Origin: Spiroplasma endosymbiont of Nebria brevicollis | GTDB lineage: Bacteria > Bacillota_I > Bacilli_A > Mycoplasmatales > VBWQ01 | DNA length: 64,000 nt | NCBI RefSeq assembly: GCF_964030895.1 | Contig: NZ_OZ034986.1 | Coordinates: forward strand, 434,001 to 498,000 | Direction: 5' to 3' | Part shown: positions 43,131-56,002 of the stretch, in pieces | Position numbering within the stretch: position 1 is the first letter of the stretch | How the letters are laid out: the number at the start of each line of letters is the position of its first letter | Program-made: the position numbers and the translations under genes | The notes under the pieces: model-generated | Told to the model about the DNA's origin: nothing | Database searches by the model: none | Seen by the model: the letters and a program-made list of their open reading frames with translations, nothing else

Positions 43131-43198
43131 TAAAAAGTTGATCTTACTACTATAAGAATAAACACATCAGTTATTAAGTTAATAGAAATCTTATATAT

Positions 43199-43232
43199 TA
43201 AAATCCCTAGTTCAAAGAACTAGGGATTTTAC
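43199..43232. terminator. Terminator of the YfcC-family gene
   Basis: AAAATCCCTAGTT-CAAAG-AACTAGGGATTTTA stem, suitable for both directions. Confidence 0.8.
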
Positions 43233-43243
43233 TTCATATTTAA

Positions 43244-44719
43244 TTAGAATATTGTTGCAGGTAATAATGCTCCTACTGCTAACATCATAACAGCAAAGGC
43301 AGTAATACCGACAGTATAAGGTCACATTACTTTATAGAATCGACCCAATGGCACTTTAGCAATTGACAATCCAGCCATCATTACTCCAGCGCTTGGGGCA
43401 AATAAGTTAACCCAACCACTAGCCATAACAAAGGCAGTAATCATCCCTGATGATAAACCGATTGTTTTAACAAGTGGTGCAACTACTGGAAAGACAGCAG
43501 AAGCAAATCCTGAAGTTGAAGGAATAAAGAAAGCAATCACAATAAAAGCAAAGAAACCAATAACAACTACTAATAATTTTGGTAAAGTAGTAATTTTACT
43601 TGTAAGAGCATTAACAACTACTTTTTGCATTCCTGAAGTTTCAATAGCTCAACCAATTCCAGAAGCAACAGCAATAATTAAAGCAACTCCTAGTAATTCT
43701 GAAGAACCACTAACAAAGCTACGAACATATTGTTCTTCACCTCTTCGATCAATAATCGCAATCACAATCGAAGCAAAGAAAAATAAGAAAGCTAATGTCA
43801 TGACATCTCATCCCCCAAATTGACCAATTTGGCTTGTAAAGTAAGGGAAATGTTTAGTAATATTAGTACTTAAATCAGCAAAAGTAGTAGTACCAGTGAT
43901 ACTATCCCAAGGAATGATACATAATATCATAATTAAGAATGTAAGACCGAAGAGAGTAAGAATTACTTTGCGTTTTCTAGTAAACTCTGGTATTTCTTCA
44001 GTACTAATAAATTCAGCATGGTGTTCACCTTGTAAATCAAAAACAACTGATTTTTCGGGATGACGTTTAACTTTAATCGCATATCACATCACAAAACAAA
44101 TAGTTCCGATCGTTGCTAATACTCAACCAAGTAAACGTCAGATAATTCCACTACCAGGACTAATATCACTAGCAGCAGAAGCTGTCGCAATAGCAAACGG
44201 ATTAAGTGTTGAGAACATAACTCCGACTCCAGCGCCTAATAAAATCATTAATACAGCAGTAACAACATCGAAGCCAGCAGCTAACATGGCCGGAATAATA
44301 ATAAGATAGTAAGGGATAGTTTCTTCACACATTCCTTCTACGGTACCACCAATAGAAAGGATAGTCATAATTGAAGGAATAATTCAAATTTCTTTACCGT
44401 TTAAACGTTTAACTAAACGACCAATTCCAGCATCTAAAGCTCCAGATTTCATAACAATACCGATGTATCCGCCAATTACTAATACAAAGACAATGATACT
44501 AGCACTACGTAAGAAGCCTTGAATCGGAGCAAGGAATAAATCAAATACCCCTAACGGTCCGCCTGGATTATCATGGCCAGTAGTTCCACCCCACCGATCT
44601 GTTGTACCAGGAATTCAAGAAATTACAATAATTAATGCTGTAATTAAAAATAAAATGGTAATAGCAGTGGGCATTTTAAAAGGGAATAAACGAAATTTTT
44701 TCTTTTTAATATTTCCCAT
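43244..44719 (-). CDS. YfcC-family (DcuC/ArcD-like) membrane transporter
   Basis: A 491-residue protein with about 12 membrane segments. ILSIGGTVEGMCEETIPYYL, LGAGVGVMFSTLNPFA and FIPSTSGFASAVFPVVAP are the conserved re-entrant loops of the YfcC/C4-dicarboxylate-arginine antiporter group. In Mollicutes such genes are called arginine/ornithine antiporter or YfcC; substrate not shown. Start 44719 after GGAGGTATT. Complete. Confidence 0.85.
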
Positions 44720-44999
44720 AATAGATTTAATACCTCCTTTTTTAAAATATATATATTTAGAATATTACCTTACATAATACACTATCTGTTATCCTAATTA
44801 AAAGGGTTTGGAGCTTATTTTTCATTTTTTTTTGAAATAAACTCAATAATAGTAGTATTTTTTCATAAAATTGGGTATTATAAATACCATATCTAGTTTG
44901 TCATATTATTTTATTAATAGGTTGATTTTATTAAAATTATAAACTCAATTTTAAAGATATACAAATGAAATATAAGATAAAATCGAAAGGAGAAAATTT
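44720..44999. promoter_or_regulatory. Divergent promoter region between two transporters
   Basis: 280 bases without a gene. Leftward TATATATATTTT boxes near 44742-44756; rightward region ends with GAAAGGAGAAAATTT before the permease ATG. Confidence 0.4.
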
Positions 45000-46748
45000 A
45001 TGTTGAAATTATTCAAGAAAAAAGAAGGACCTAATGAAAAGTTAAGTTTACCTGAATTAGTTTGATTTGGTTTTAACTATACAGTCGGTGTGACATTTAC
45101 TGCTGTTTTTGCTGCTTTGTTATATAGTAATAAAGTAGGAGCTACTTTGGGAACGCATATGATTTGAATTTTCTTAGTTGAAGGTTTAATTGCTGGTACA
45201 TGTGCTTGAGCATTTGCTCGTCTATCACGAGTTCATCCTGGTAATAATGGGGCTGCTTATATCTATGTACGTAGTAGTTATGGTCGTTTCTGAGGTTGAC
45301 TAATAGCGTTTATTCAGTATTCAACACTGCCTGTAATTGTTACTTCACAAATTATTTCGATGATTAGAATTAACTTTACAGATCAAAGTTCATTTTTATT
45401 TGCTAACTGAGGTGCATGAAGTAACTTTGGTCTAGACTTAATTGGAATTGTTATTTATGGTTTTGCTTCTTGTGTTCTATTCTTAGGAATGAGGGCATTT
45501 AAAAAGTTTGTTAACATTTCTGCTTATTTAAAGTGAGGAACAACTGCTTTATTAATGGTAGCTGTTATTATTTTATTTATTATTGCTGGAACGAGTAATT
45601 TCAAAGAAGTTATTAACCATCAAAGTTTAACAGCTAGTTCTTTCTCTAATGCCTTTACTACTTGTTTCTTCTTCTTTTTAGGTTTTGAAACATACTCGAC
45701 AATTGGAAAGAATGTTCGTAATCCACAAAAGAATATTAGTCTTTCTATTGTTATTGTTATGGCTTTATCAACATTATTTTATGTATTAGTTACTGTTTTA
45801 ATGATTGGTGGAATTACGGGTATTTTTGGTGTTAACCCTAACTTACAAATTTTTCATCAATTAGGTGTAAAAGCTAATGCTCCATGATTAGGAGTTATTG
45901 GTATCTTAATTATGTTAATTTGTACTATTTCCCTAAAAGCTAATGCAGGAATGCAAAATGCTTTATATAGTGGTGGTATTTTAGAACCGCTATCAATAGA
46001 AGGATATATACCTGCTAAATATAAACAATTAAATAAGGATAACATTCCTTTCCGTGCTTCTATTTTAAATTTAATTGCTACGTTTGTCTTTGCCTTTGTG
46101 TGGCTAATTATTCCAGATTTAATCCAAGCTATTAGTGATACGAGCAAAGGAATAACATCACCAAGTGCTGTTATTGACTATGGTACAATTACTGGTGAGG
46201 CATCACTAATTATGATTTTAATTTATATGTTTGTTATTAGTATTGCTTTACGATTATCTTGACAAAAGAAAATGCGTCATAATAAGTTTGAATTTACAAT
46301 TTGAATTTTAGCATTTGTTTTCTTAGGTTGACAGTTAGTAATGTGATTTATTGGTTTAATTGAAGGATTTATAAAATCAATTAATGATATTAGTAGTACT
46401 AGTGCAACAATTAGTGCTGGTGGTATTACACAATTAACATCAAATATCTTACAAATTGTTTATTTACTTGTTGTTGTAGTTTTTGCTATTGTTTGATATT
46501 TCGTTTATTATGCTCCTAAATTGAAAGTTCGCTTAGTAAACAAAACGCAAGCAGTATTAGATGAAGACTTTAGAGTTAAAGATGACTGAGCTTTTGTTGC
46601 TAAAAATATGCAAAGTGAAATTGAAAATTACTTAAAACGTAATGTCCTTATTAATGGTAATAAAGAAAATTCTAATTATGTTTTTGCTAAAAATGTCCGT
46701 AATGAATTACTGGCATCAGAAGGCGAATGACGTGAAGATGAAGAATAA
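45000..46748 (+). CDS. APC-family amino acid permease
   Basis: A 582-residue permease with 12-14 membrane helices, read through many TGA-Trp codons. N-terminal block VWFGFNYTVGVTFTAVFAAL, GNNGAAYIYVRSSYGRFWGW (first-helix motif), FFFLGFETYSTIGKNVRNPQKN and LKANAGMQNALYSGG are characteristic. The ~90-residue C-terminal cytoplasmic tail is charged (KNMQSEIENYLKRN). Ribosome site AAAGGAG. Opposes the YfcC gene, possibly part of the same amino-acid uptake. Confidence 0.85.
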
Positions 46749-46756
46749 TAAAAAAA

Positions 46757-46788
46757 TAAAAGTGTTAGTTTAAAAACTAGCACTTTTT
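46757..46788 (+). terminator. Terminator of the permease gene
   Basis: AAAAGTGTTAGTTTAAAAACTAGCACTTTTTAG hairpin with T run. Confidence 0.8.
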
Positions 46789-46789
46789 A

Positions 46790-47108
46790 GTTAAAAAAAT
46801 ATTCCATTTAACAAACCGATACCCATTTTAATGCTCACTTTTTATAAAAATTAATTCTTATTTGAGAAAGTGTATAATTACTATTAGTGAATTATTTATG
46901 ATGTATTCATTGTTAATACTTTCAGAGGATGAACAAAATGATCAGTACGTAAAACTAAAAGAATTTTTTTAGTTTTATTTAGATAATGAGAAAATATGAT
47001 GATATAATATTGTTAATGAGTTAATTACAATATTCTGTTTATCTATATAAAGTTTAAACAATGGTCATTGTAAGTTAATTCAAAATCATATAACGGAGGT
47101 ATACATAT
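46790..47108 (+). promoter_or_regulatory. Spiralin-cluster upstream region and leader A
   Basis: No gene. GATATAATATTG (about 46999-47010) is a likely -10 box, followed by the leader ACAATATTCTGTTTATCTAT and on to ACGGAGGTATAC. The same leader stands before the two broken copies (48121-48231 and 49257-49367), where the ribosome site is the weaker ACGGGGTATAGG. Confidence 0.6.
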
Positions 47109-47972
47109 ATGAAAAGTATGGCGAGTATGAAAACATTATTAAGATTATTAGGTGCAGGAGTTTTAACTACAGTTGCGGCAACTTCAGTTGTTGCTTGTGG
47201 GGAGCCTAACACTCCCGGAACAGCTATGGATGCAAAAGTATCTGAAAATTTTGGATTTATAGATACTGCTGGTAAGAGTACAGTTAAAGTTGAAATTAGT
47301 ATTAATACTGAAAAAACAGCATCATGAACTTCACCTCAATTAAGTAATATTACAGCAGCGAAACTATTAGCAAGTGGTAGTGAAGCTACTCCTAAAGCAG
47401 TTTCTGTTGGTGCTGGAGATTTTTTAGTTAATGTATTTAAGTTACAAGTAGTTGCTGGAACAGGAGCAGATAGAACATTCACACGTTCTGAGGCAGCACT
47501 TATTGTTATGACAGTTAAAACTTGATCACCTACTATTGCTAAAAAAGGAACTGATGATTATGCTGTTAATGGTGGAACAGTAGTAGTGCAATTCAAAAAA
47601 GGAACAGCACAATTAGGTGTTGATTATACATTAGATATTTTAGCACAACCAAATCTTGGAATAGTTGCAGATAAGGCAACGTTAGCTGCTGATGATATGA
47701 TTATGCCTACTAATTTTGTTAAAGCTACATTATATTCTGATTTAACAAAAGTTGTTATTCTAAAAGAGACAACAGATAATTCAAAAACTTTAATTTCTTT
47801 AAAAAAACTTTTAAAACAGGGTGATTTAACTGCTACTATTACTGGTATTAAAGATAAAGATACAACTGATGCTACTTATCCATTGGTAGAAAGAGATAAA
47901 GCATTAGTTTCAATTAAAATAGGAACTATAGAAATCTTAAGAAATATTGAAAGTATTGAAGTAACAGCATAA
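47109..47972 (+). CDS. Spiralin-like lipoprotein, intact copy
   Basis: A 287-residue surface lipoprotein. Signal peptide MKSMASMKTLLRLLGAGVLT and on to lipobox TSVVACG (Cys about residue 29), so it is lipid-anchored after signal peptidase II. The body is repetitive, Thr/Val/Lys-rich and beta-type with no Cys or TGG: two related halves, each with a QFKKGTAQLGVDYTL-like block and TAKLLASG. Spiralin is the major S. citri surface lipoprotein; this is a family paralogue. TGA-Trp codons at 47325 and 47525. Good ribosome site GGAGG. Confidence 0.8.
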
Positions 47973-49889
47973 TAATCAATTTAAATTTATAATAACTCTA
48001 AATGATACAGATAACTGTATCATTTTTTATTTTCTTAATATTCCAACTTAACTAACGTATACCCATACCATTAGAACAACTAGAATCCTTTATTCACGTT
48101 TATTAAAATACTTTGAATATGTTGATATAATATTACTTATGGATTACTTACAATATTCTGTTTATCTATATAAAGTTTAAACAATGCTCATTGTAAGTTA
48201 ATTCTAAAATCATATAACGGGGTATAGGTATATGAAAAGTATGGCGAGTATGAAAACGTTATTAAGATTATTAGGCATAGAAATTTTAACTACAGTTATG
48301 GCTACTTCAGATGTTGCTTGTTGTGTAGGTAAAAATAACAACTATCCAATAATAACAATGGAACCAAAAGTTGTTGCAGCTTTTGGATTTGTAGATGCTA
48401 CTAATACTAGTGTTTCAAAAGTTGTAGTAACAGTTTCTACCACTTTACACGTTGCATCATGAACTTCACCTCAATTAAGTAATATTACAGCAGCGAAACT
48501 ATTAGCAAGTGGGTAGTGAAGCTACTCCTAAAGCAGTTTCTGTTGGTGCTGGAGATTTTTTAGTTAATGTATTTAAGTTACAAGTAGTTGCTGGAACAGG
48601 AGCAGATAGAACATTCACACGTTCTGAGGCAGCACTTATTGTTATGACAGTTAAAACTTGATCACCTACTATTGCTAAAAAAGGAACTGATGATTATGCT
48701 GTTAATGGTGGAACAGTAGTAGTGCAATTCAAAAAAGGAACAGCACAATTAGGTGTTGATTATACATTAGATATTTTAGCACAACCAAATCTTGGAATAG
48801 TTGCAGATAAGGCAACGTTAGCTGCTGATGATATGATTATGCCTACTAATTTTGTTAAAGCTACATTATATTCTGATTTAACAAAAGTTGTTATTCTAAA
48901 AGAGACAACAGATAATTCAAAAACTTTAATTTCTTTAAAAAAACTTTTAAAACAGGGTGATTTAACTGCTACTATTACTGGTATTAAAGATAAAGATACA
49001 ACTGATGCTACTTATCCATTGGTAGAAAGAGATAAAGCATTAGTTTCAATTAAAATAGGAACTATAGAAATCTTAAGAAATATTGAAAGTATTGAAGTAA
49101 CAGCATAATAATCAATTTAAATTTATAATAACTCTAAATGATACAGATAACTGTATCATTTTTTATTTTCTTAATATTCCAACTTAACTAACGTATACCC
49201 ATACCATTAGAACAACTAGAATCCTTTATTCACGTTTATTAAAATACTTTGAATATGTTGATATAATATTACTTATGGATTACTTACAATATTCTGTTTA
49301 TCTATATAAAGTTTAAACAATGCTCATTGTAAGTTAATTCTAAAATCATATAACGGGGTATAGGTATATGAAAAGTATGGCGAGTATGAAAACGTTATTA
49401 AGATTATTAGGCATAGAAATTTTAACTACAGTTATGGCTACTTCAGATGTTGCTTGTTGTGTAGGTAAAAATAACAACTATCCAATAATAACAATGGAAC
49501 CAAAAGTTGTTGCAGCTTTTGGATTTGTAGATGCTACTAATACTAGTGTTTCAAAAGTTGTAGTAACAGTTTCTACCACTTTACACGTTGCATCATGAAC
49601 TTCACCTCAATTAAGTAATATTACAGCAGCGAAACTATTAGCAAGTGGGTAGTGAAGCTACTCCTAAAGCAGTTTCTGTTGGTGCTGGAGATTTTTTAGT
49701 TAATGTATTTAAGTTACAAGTAGTTGCTGGAACAGGAGCAGATAGAACATTCACACGTTCTGAGGCAGCACTTATTGTTATGACAGTTAAAACTTGATCA
49801 CCTACTATTGCTAAAAAAGGAACTGATGATTATGCTGTTAATGGTGGAACAGTAGTAGTGCAATTCAAAAAAGGAACAGCACAATTAGG
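47322..49889 (+). repeat. 1135/1136-bp direct tandem repeat
   Basis: A period of 1135-1136 bases runs from within the intact spiralin-like gene into the third copy (for example 47586, 48722 and 49858 start the same block). Units 2 and 3 share one extra G at the GGGTAGTGAAG point; unit 1 lacks it. This is the footprint of an unequal crossover or slipped duplication. Confidence 0.85.
48232..49108 (+). pseudogene. Spiralin-like lipoprotein, hybrid copy with frameshift
   Basis: The first 74 codons follow the third copy (lipobox region TSDVACC, then YPIITMEPKVVAAFGFVDA); the rest is nearly identical to the intact first gene. GGGTAG at 48511-48516 has one G too many, so the frame ends after residue 94 (...LLASG). 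The remaining coding frame continues to 49108. A crossover between the first and third genes explains the mosaic. The signal and Cys are kept, so a short lipopeptide could be made. Confidence 0.85.
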
Positions 49890-50249
49890 TACAGATTATT
49901 CATTAACTATTTCAGCACAACCACCTGTTGGAATAATTCAATCTATTTTACCTGTTACTAGTGGTATTACTTTATCTAATTTTAATCCAATTACTGAATT
50001 TGCTGTTAATAGTCCCTATAGAAGGAATTCCAGTTGGTCAATTTAACAAGTTATTTTAAAGTTAATGCTGCTCCAGGTAAAGGCATAAAAAGTATCGTTG
50101 AATTTATTAAACAAGGTAAATTAACAGTTAAAGTTACTGAGGTACTATCAAATGATATTCGTGATTTTATTCTTGGTGCTACTTTAACAGTAAAAATCAT
50201 AATTGTTACTATTACATTTGCAACTAAATATACTTTAAAATTAGTATAA
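49368..50249 (+). pseudogene. Spiralin-like lipoprotein, third copy, multiply broken
   Basis: Same start as the hybrid copy (MKSMASMKTLLRLLGIE, TSDVACC) and the same extra G at 49647-49649 followed by TAG. After 49889 the sequence diverges from the other copies (YSLTISAQPPVGIIQSI) with at least two more frame changes near 50010-50035, ending at 50247-50249. It is probably the original second gene. Confidence 0.8.
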
Positions 50250-50442
50250 TAAACTTTTTAAAATCTAATAACCTCTAAATGATACAGTTGCACTGTATCA
50301 TTTTTTATTTTTCTTAATATCAGAACATCCTACTTTGAATAAAAATAATTTTCTTTCTTTTTTTTCTAAAATAATTGTAAAATTACTTAGTAAATTAATA
50401 TAATGAATTTTAATCCTATTCTTAGAAAGGTGGTAATATAAT

Positions 50443-50890
50443 ATGAAACCAAAAAAACAAAATGATTATCTAAATAATAACTATCAAAAACCTAACAAAT
50501 TAAAAGATTGTAAAGTTGAAAAATATAAAATTGATAATGATTTAAAAGTATTACAAAGTCACAAACTCTGGTGATGACCTTCAACCCAGAATATTTAAAA
50601 CCATCCCATTAGAACAACTAGAAACTAGCGCCACCGACGTTTTCTTTACGCTTATGAAAAGTTTTCAGTGCGAAGATTTTACCATGTATTATGAAAGTGA
50701 CTATGATATTATCAAAATTATTAGTCTATTATCCAATCAAGACTTAGCTTTAACTTCAGAAGAACTAGCATTAATTGCCTTGTTTGATAAACGTTTAAAA
50801 CCGATTATTAATAACCACATAGATAGTACTATCAGTAGTAATAATAGCATTAGCAAAACCTTGAATAGTAAACCACGAATATTAAATTAA
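50443..50890 (+). pseudogene. Small charged hypothetical protein, frameshifted
   Basis: MKPKKQNDYLNNNYQKPN and on (to Lys-Leu-Trp at about residue 44) runs into a stop at 50596-50598. Another frame (about 50560-50890) continues TNSGDDLQPRIFKTIPLEQLE to a 110-residue tail ending SKPRILN. One base change near 50560 would join them. A piece of the same gene, ending PLEQLE-like, is repeated in the spacers at 48060-48110 and 49196-49246, so it was copied with the spiralin cluster. Function unknown. Confidence 0.6.
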
Positions 50891-50912
50891 TAAATTTAAT
50901 AAAAAAGTGCTA

Positions 50913-52049
<1,137 letters not shown>

Positions 52050-52147
52050 TTAAGTGCTTATTAATTGTAGCAAATATTCATTAAATACTAAAGTAATTGT
52101 CAAGTTAATAATAACTAAGTTAAAGAAGATTCGTTTGAACCTTTTTA

Positions 52148-53738
52148 TTAAATTTTCTTTTTTCTAGTAATTAACCCAATGATTGGAACAATCACAATAA
52201 CCAATAAAATTACCCCACTAATAATGATAGCATTTCAATTATTAATAATTGTTATTAAAGTTAAAGGTTGTTGTTTTTAAAGACCAGGGATTATCCTTTG
52301 TTTGTGATGCTTGCTTTTTACATTCTTGTAAATTTTTATTATCATTATTGATATTAGCATAAAGATGATTAGTTAAATCATGAGCATAAAATAATAATCA
52401 GTAGCGTAGTTGTCCAACATTTAACTTATTAATTGTCTCATCAACATTAGTCGCTTCTCTTAAGTATTGAGCAAATGCGTAACCTAAATTACTAGTAGCA
52501 AAGTCAGAGTAATCATTAATTGTTAATACTAGTGGGTTAATTGTATAAACATTTAAATATTGCTGTGATTCAGGATCAATTTTTTTATTGCTAGTAGTAC
52601 GTTGTAATAAATAAATAGCATGGTCTGCGCCATCACGTGGCTTTAAAATCCTATTATTGTTAAGAATATTAGTTTTTCCTACTGGTGTTAAACTATCATT
52701 TACTACTTGGTATGTTCAATGTTCATCTTTACGAAAGGAAATTGAAGTTTGGTTTTTAATTTGACTAAGGGCTGTAACAGCAATATCACTGCTATTATTT
52801 TTAACAAAATACTGATGGATTAATGATGAATTATTAGTATCTTCATTGTTATTGCCAATATTAACAGTTGGGGTGCTACTCATAATCTCAACTTTTTCTT
52901 CTTGTAAGATAGTACTATTATCATTATCTTTTCATTGAATATCATAATATCATAGTTAGTTGGTGTATTGTTAGCATCGTATTGTTGATTTAAAATAGCG
53001 TAGCTAAAAGTATTACTAGTATTAGTTTTAATAGCAACACTAGGTTGACCAACAACGGTAATATTTAACCCTTTATTATCTTTTGGAAAAGGAGTGTGGA
53101 CATAAAAAAACAAATAATTGGTTACTAATAGGATCTTCACCATTATTTACAGGGCCAATTGGGAATGTTTTAGCACGCATATTAATATCATTATTTTGGA
53201 AATTAGTAGTCGGATTTAAATCATATGGCACTTCCATTAATGTATTAAGATTACTTTTCTCATTAATAATTTCAAATAATCCTTGGTTAATACTTTCCTT
53301 GATAGCTTCATGATAAGGAATAATGACACTTTGATTTTTACTATTGAAAGTATGCCCAAATGCAGTAAGATCACTATTTGCAAAACCAGCAGCATTTTTA
53401 AAATTACTAATATTATTGGTAATACGTTGTTGGGTTTGCAAATAACCTTGTTCATTAATGGTATTATTAGGATTAGTTGCAAGATTCCAATCATTATTAA
53501 TAATTTGGTCATAACTAGCAAAATTTATATTTAAAGGGTTAGATACAATATTTTCAATTAAATAGTTTGAATCATTGTTTCAATGGTTAATACTATTTAC
53601 TAAATTAATATTTAAGACTTTAACGGTAATATGAAAACCGTTAATTTTAGTATTAATGGTATTAGTACTTAAAAATGAAGTGCCTAAAAGACTACTAGTA
53701 GTTAGCAATAGAGATAGTTTCTGTTTAAGTTGTTTCAT
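52148..53738 (-). pseudogene. Surface-exposed membrane protein, serial frameshifts
   Basis: Starts MKQLKQKLSLLLTTSSLLG with an N-terminal signal (no lipobox Cys visible), a long Asn/Thr-rich extracellular region (NWNLATNPNNTINEQGYLQ, then SISFRKDEHWTYQVV), and ends with one membrane helix and RKKKI (about 52180-52240 complement). The frame changes at about 53095, 52945 and 52285, so no single frame covers it. Type I topology with a basic tail resembles Spiroplasma adhesin-type proteins, but I recognise no specific one. Likely a pseudogene unless several assembly errors exist. Confidence 0.6.
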
Positions 53739-54275
53739 AGTACTAGTATCCTTGTAATTAAAAATAAGTTTTAATTATTGGCTTTATTTAATCATTCTTA
53801 GTTATAAGAGGAGGATGACTTAATAAAAATAATAATTATTTCTGAATATTATAACATTTTTTTAAAAATATGGTATATATGTATTAAATACATATGGGAG
53901 CGTGGCAAAGATGTCGATAACTCATCATTTTTATAAATAGATTCCTTGCTAACCCTCATTACAATCTATATCAAAATTCACAAAAAGACGAGAAATAAGT
54001 ATCGTCTTTTTTTTGTAATTGTAAAATTTGCAAATTTTATAACCGTCTTTATCACTATTATCAACACGTGTTAGGGACATAAAATAGTGAACCATAACAC
54101 AGTTGTTAAAAATAGTGGCTAGCATGTGGACTTGCATGTTGAAATAAAAAGTGGAGTGATACCTAACAAAATATACTAACCATTAATAATGGTAATCCTT
54201 GGGGTGGGAGCGGATTGGCAACTAGTTTATATAGACCCGTTTTGGGAGACATACTGTAATTAGTTTTTTATTTAA
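53739..54275. other. Gap left of the second prophage remnant
   Basis: No gene. One clear stem-loop, AAAAAGACGA-GAAATAAGTA-TCGTCTTTTTTTT (about 53980-54013), is a terminator. The left boundary of the prophage remnant cannot be fixed; no prophage inverted repeat is found here. Confidence 0.45.
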
Positions 54276-54306
54276 CAGCACTGCCACTTTCAGTGAGCAG
54301 TTGCTG
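54276..54306 (+). promoter_or_regulatory. Conserved hairpin before the second early operon
   Basis: CAGCACTGCCACTTTCAGTGAGCAGTTGCTG, the counterpart of 19857-19887 with a compensatory pair change. It keeps the same absolute orientation although the operon is inverted, so relative to the gene it is flipped. Confidence 0.6.
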
Positions 54307-54350
54307 TTTTATTTTTTTCATTTTTTTGGGCTCGTAAATAAATTGTTAAA

Positions 54351-54860
54351 ATGCAAATAGAATTTCAAAAAGAACAAATTACTGAAAAATCAAATTCTAT
54401 TATGATTAATTATGGCGAATATAAATTATCTGTTCCAAATTGAATGATTAAAAATAATAGTTTTATTGTTGATGATAAATTTATATATTGAGTTTTTAAT
54501 TTAGAAAATATTAAAAAAGAATTAACTGGTATGGAATTAAAAGAATTATTAAAACCATATATTAATAGTCAAAAAATAACTATTAATAAACCTCCTGCAA
54601 AAAAAGAACATTATATTAATAAAATTAAATTAGAAGAACTTACATTTTATGAAGAACATAATGGGTGATTTATTGGAGAAATAAAAGACCCAAAAACAAA
54701 CATTATTAATCCATGTTTTAAATATAATGTTAAATGAGTTGAAAATAATAAAGCATACAAGATTATTGAATACAATCATAATGATTTACCAACTAATTAT
54801 TTAATTACTCCATATAAAGATATTAATGCTCATAGTAAAAATACATTTTATGTTAATTAA
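54351..54860 (+). CDS. First early phage protein, copy 2
   Basis: A 169-residue homologue of 19346-19834: MQIEFQKEQITEKSN, IYWVFNLENIKKEL, YNHNDLPTNYLIT, NTFYVN end. Intact frame with TGA-Trp codons. Divergence in the middle shows that the two prophages are related but not a recent duplication. Function unknown. Confidence 0.6.
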
Positions 54861-54876
54861 AAAAATCATTTTAATA

Positions 54877-54948
54877 ATGAATAAATGTTATTGTCAACGT
54901 GATTATGGTTGTATGTGTATAGAATTAGAGCAAGGAGAATTTGAATAA
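54877..54948 (+). CDS. Mini Cys-rich phage peptide
   Basis: A 23-residue frame MNKCYCQRDYGCMCIELEQ and on; four Cys (CxC...CxC) suggest zinc binding. ATG shared with the next gene in TAATG. Small, so tentative. Confidence 0.35.
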   Translation: MNKCYCQRDYGCMCIELEQGEFE

Positions 54949-55104
54949 TGATTAGTACAGCAGATATTAAAAAAGTAAAGATGTAGTGGATGTGAAAAAT
55001 TTATATTTTATAGAAAAGAAACTTATGTAGTTAGTTGAGAAAATGATAGACAATATTTATGACATGATGTTTGTTTTAGAAATGAGTTAGAGAAGAATGA
55101 ATAA
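54948..55104 (+). pseudogene. Zinc-binding phage protein, frameshifted
   Basis: Starts MISTADIKKVKM then a stop; another frame reads RCSGCEKFIFYRKETYVVSW and HDVCFRNELEK to TAA 55102-55104. CxxC...C pattern. One base change near 54985 would join them. Confidence 0.5.
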
Positions 55105-55231
55105 AGAAAAAATACTTAAATTATTAAAAGAAATTATTGATGAAAATTTGAATTGTGCTTATACATCATTATTTGATGAATTAAATATCTTATTAGAAAA
55201 AATTAAAAATGGTGAATTTGATAATGAATAA
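55097..55231 (+). CDS. Small helical phage protein
   Basis: A 44-residue acidic helix (MNKEKILKLLKEIIDENLN and on), overlapping both neighbours, as early phage genes do. No family. Confidence 0.4.
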   Translation: MNKEKILKLLKEIIDENLNCAYTSLFDELNILLEKIKNGEFDNE

Positions 55232-55646
55232 TTATTTACTTTCAATAGATCCAAGTATGAAAAGTACTGGGTTTACATTATGAGAAAATAAAATACCAAT
55301 ATTAATAACTAGTCTTAATTTTTCTAAAAAAGATTATCATTATTTTACTGATTTTATTAATATAGTTTTTCTACAATGTCAAACTAATAATTTAGGTTTA
55401 ATTGATGATAAAACAGATTATAGTTTATATTTAGTAATTGAACGTGGGATATTTAATCCAAAATTTGGTAAAGGTAAAGAAACATTAGACCATTTACGTG
55501 GTTTTATTGCTGGACAATTTAATAAATTATTAACTAAAGAATTATCAATTGAACTTTCTCAATTCATGATTAAGAACCATAATTGAAATATTAAAATTAA
55601 AGACCATGACCAAGCAGAAAGTTTATTAATTGGTTGATTTATTTAA
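55224..55646 (+). CDS. RuvC-like resolvase, copy 2 (short form)
   Basis: A 140-residue homologue of 16512-17048: first 105 residues nearly identical (SIDPSMKSTGFTLW, YLVIERGIFNPKFG, HLRGFIAGQFNKLL). It lacks about 37 residues before the last motif, which is then kept as IKDHDQAESLLIGWF. All catalytic acidic residues remain, so activity is possible. The short form may be the older state, with an insertion in copy 1, or a deletion. Confidence 0.75.
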
Positions 55647-55662
55647 ATAAGGAAGTGAAATA

Positions 55663-55923
55663 ATGAGTTGTGTATGTAGCGCAGGAGATTGTTATTGTGA
55701 AATATGTGGATTTATTAAAAGTCCTGATATGAAAGATATAAATGGTTTTTGTCAACATATTTTTGAAAAAAATAAAGATGGAATGATAGAAATAAATAAA
55801 TTATATAATTGAATAAATAAAAATAGTTATGAAACTGATACAGGTTGATTATATATAGATAGTTTAAAGTTAATACAATTTATAAAAAAGGAGAGTGAAA
55901 AACATGACAGTATATTGATGTAA
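55663..55923 (+). CDS. Cys-rich early phage protein
   Basis: An 86-residue protein with CVCSAGDCYCEICGF at the N-terminus, five cysteines, then a helical part. No counterpart is seen in copy 1. Ribosome site AAGGAAGTG. Possibly a zinc- or iron-binding regulator. Confidence 0.5.
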
Positions 55924-55990
55924 TGAATGTGAAATTGACTATATAAATTGTGAATGTAGAAACCCTAGAAATTGAGAAAAATTAGACTAA
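55904..55990 (+). CDS. Tiny Cys-rich phage peptide
   Basis: A 28-residue frame, MTVYWCNECEIDYINCECRN and on, overlapping the previous gene, with GGAGAGTG upstream. CxxC...CxC. Confidence 0.35.
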
Positions 55991-56002
55991 AGGAAAAAAA
56001 AA

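Noticed and set aside
48511..48516. GGG tract in broken spiralin copies as phase-variation switch
   Set aside because: Only two against three G; too short for frequent slippage. Shared by descent between units 2 and 3.
47322..49889. Direct repeats as CRISPR or similar array
   Set aside because: Unit is 1.1 kb and contains genes; no short repeat-spacer pattern.
53083..53534. Rightward frames across the broken surface protein
   Set aside because: Antisense shadows; the leftward frames have signal peptide and anchor.
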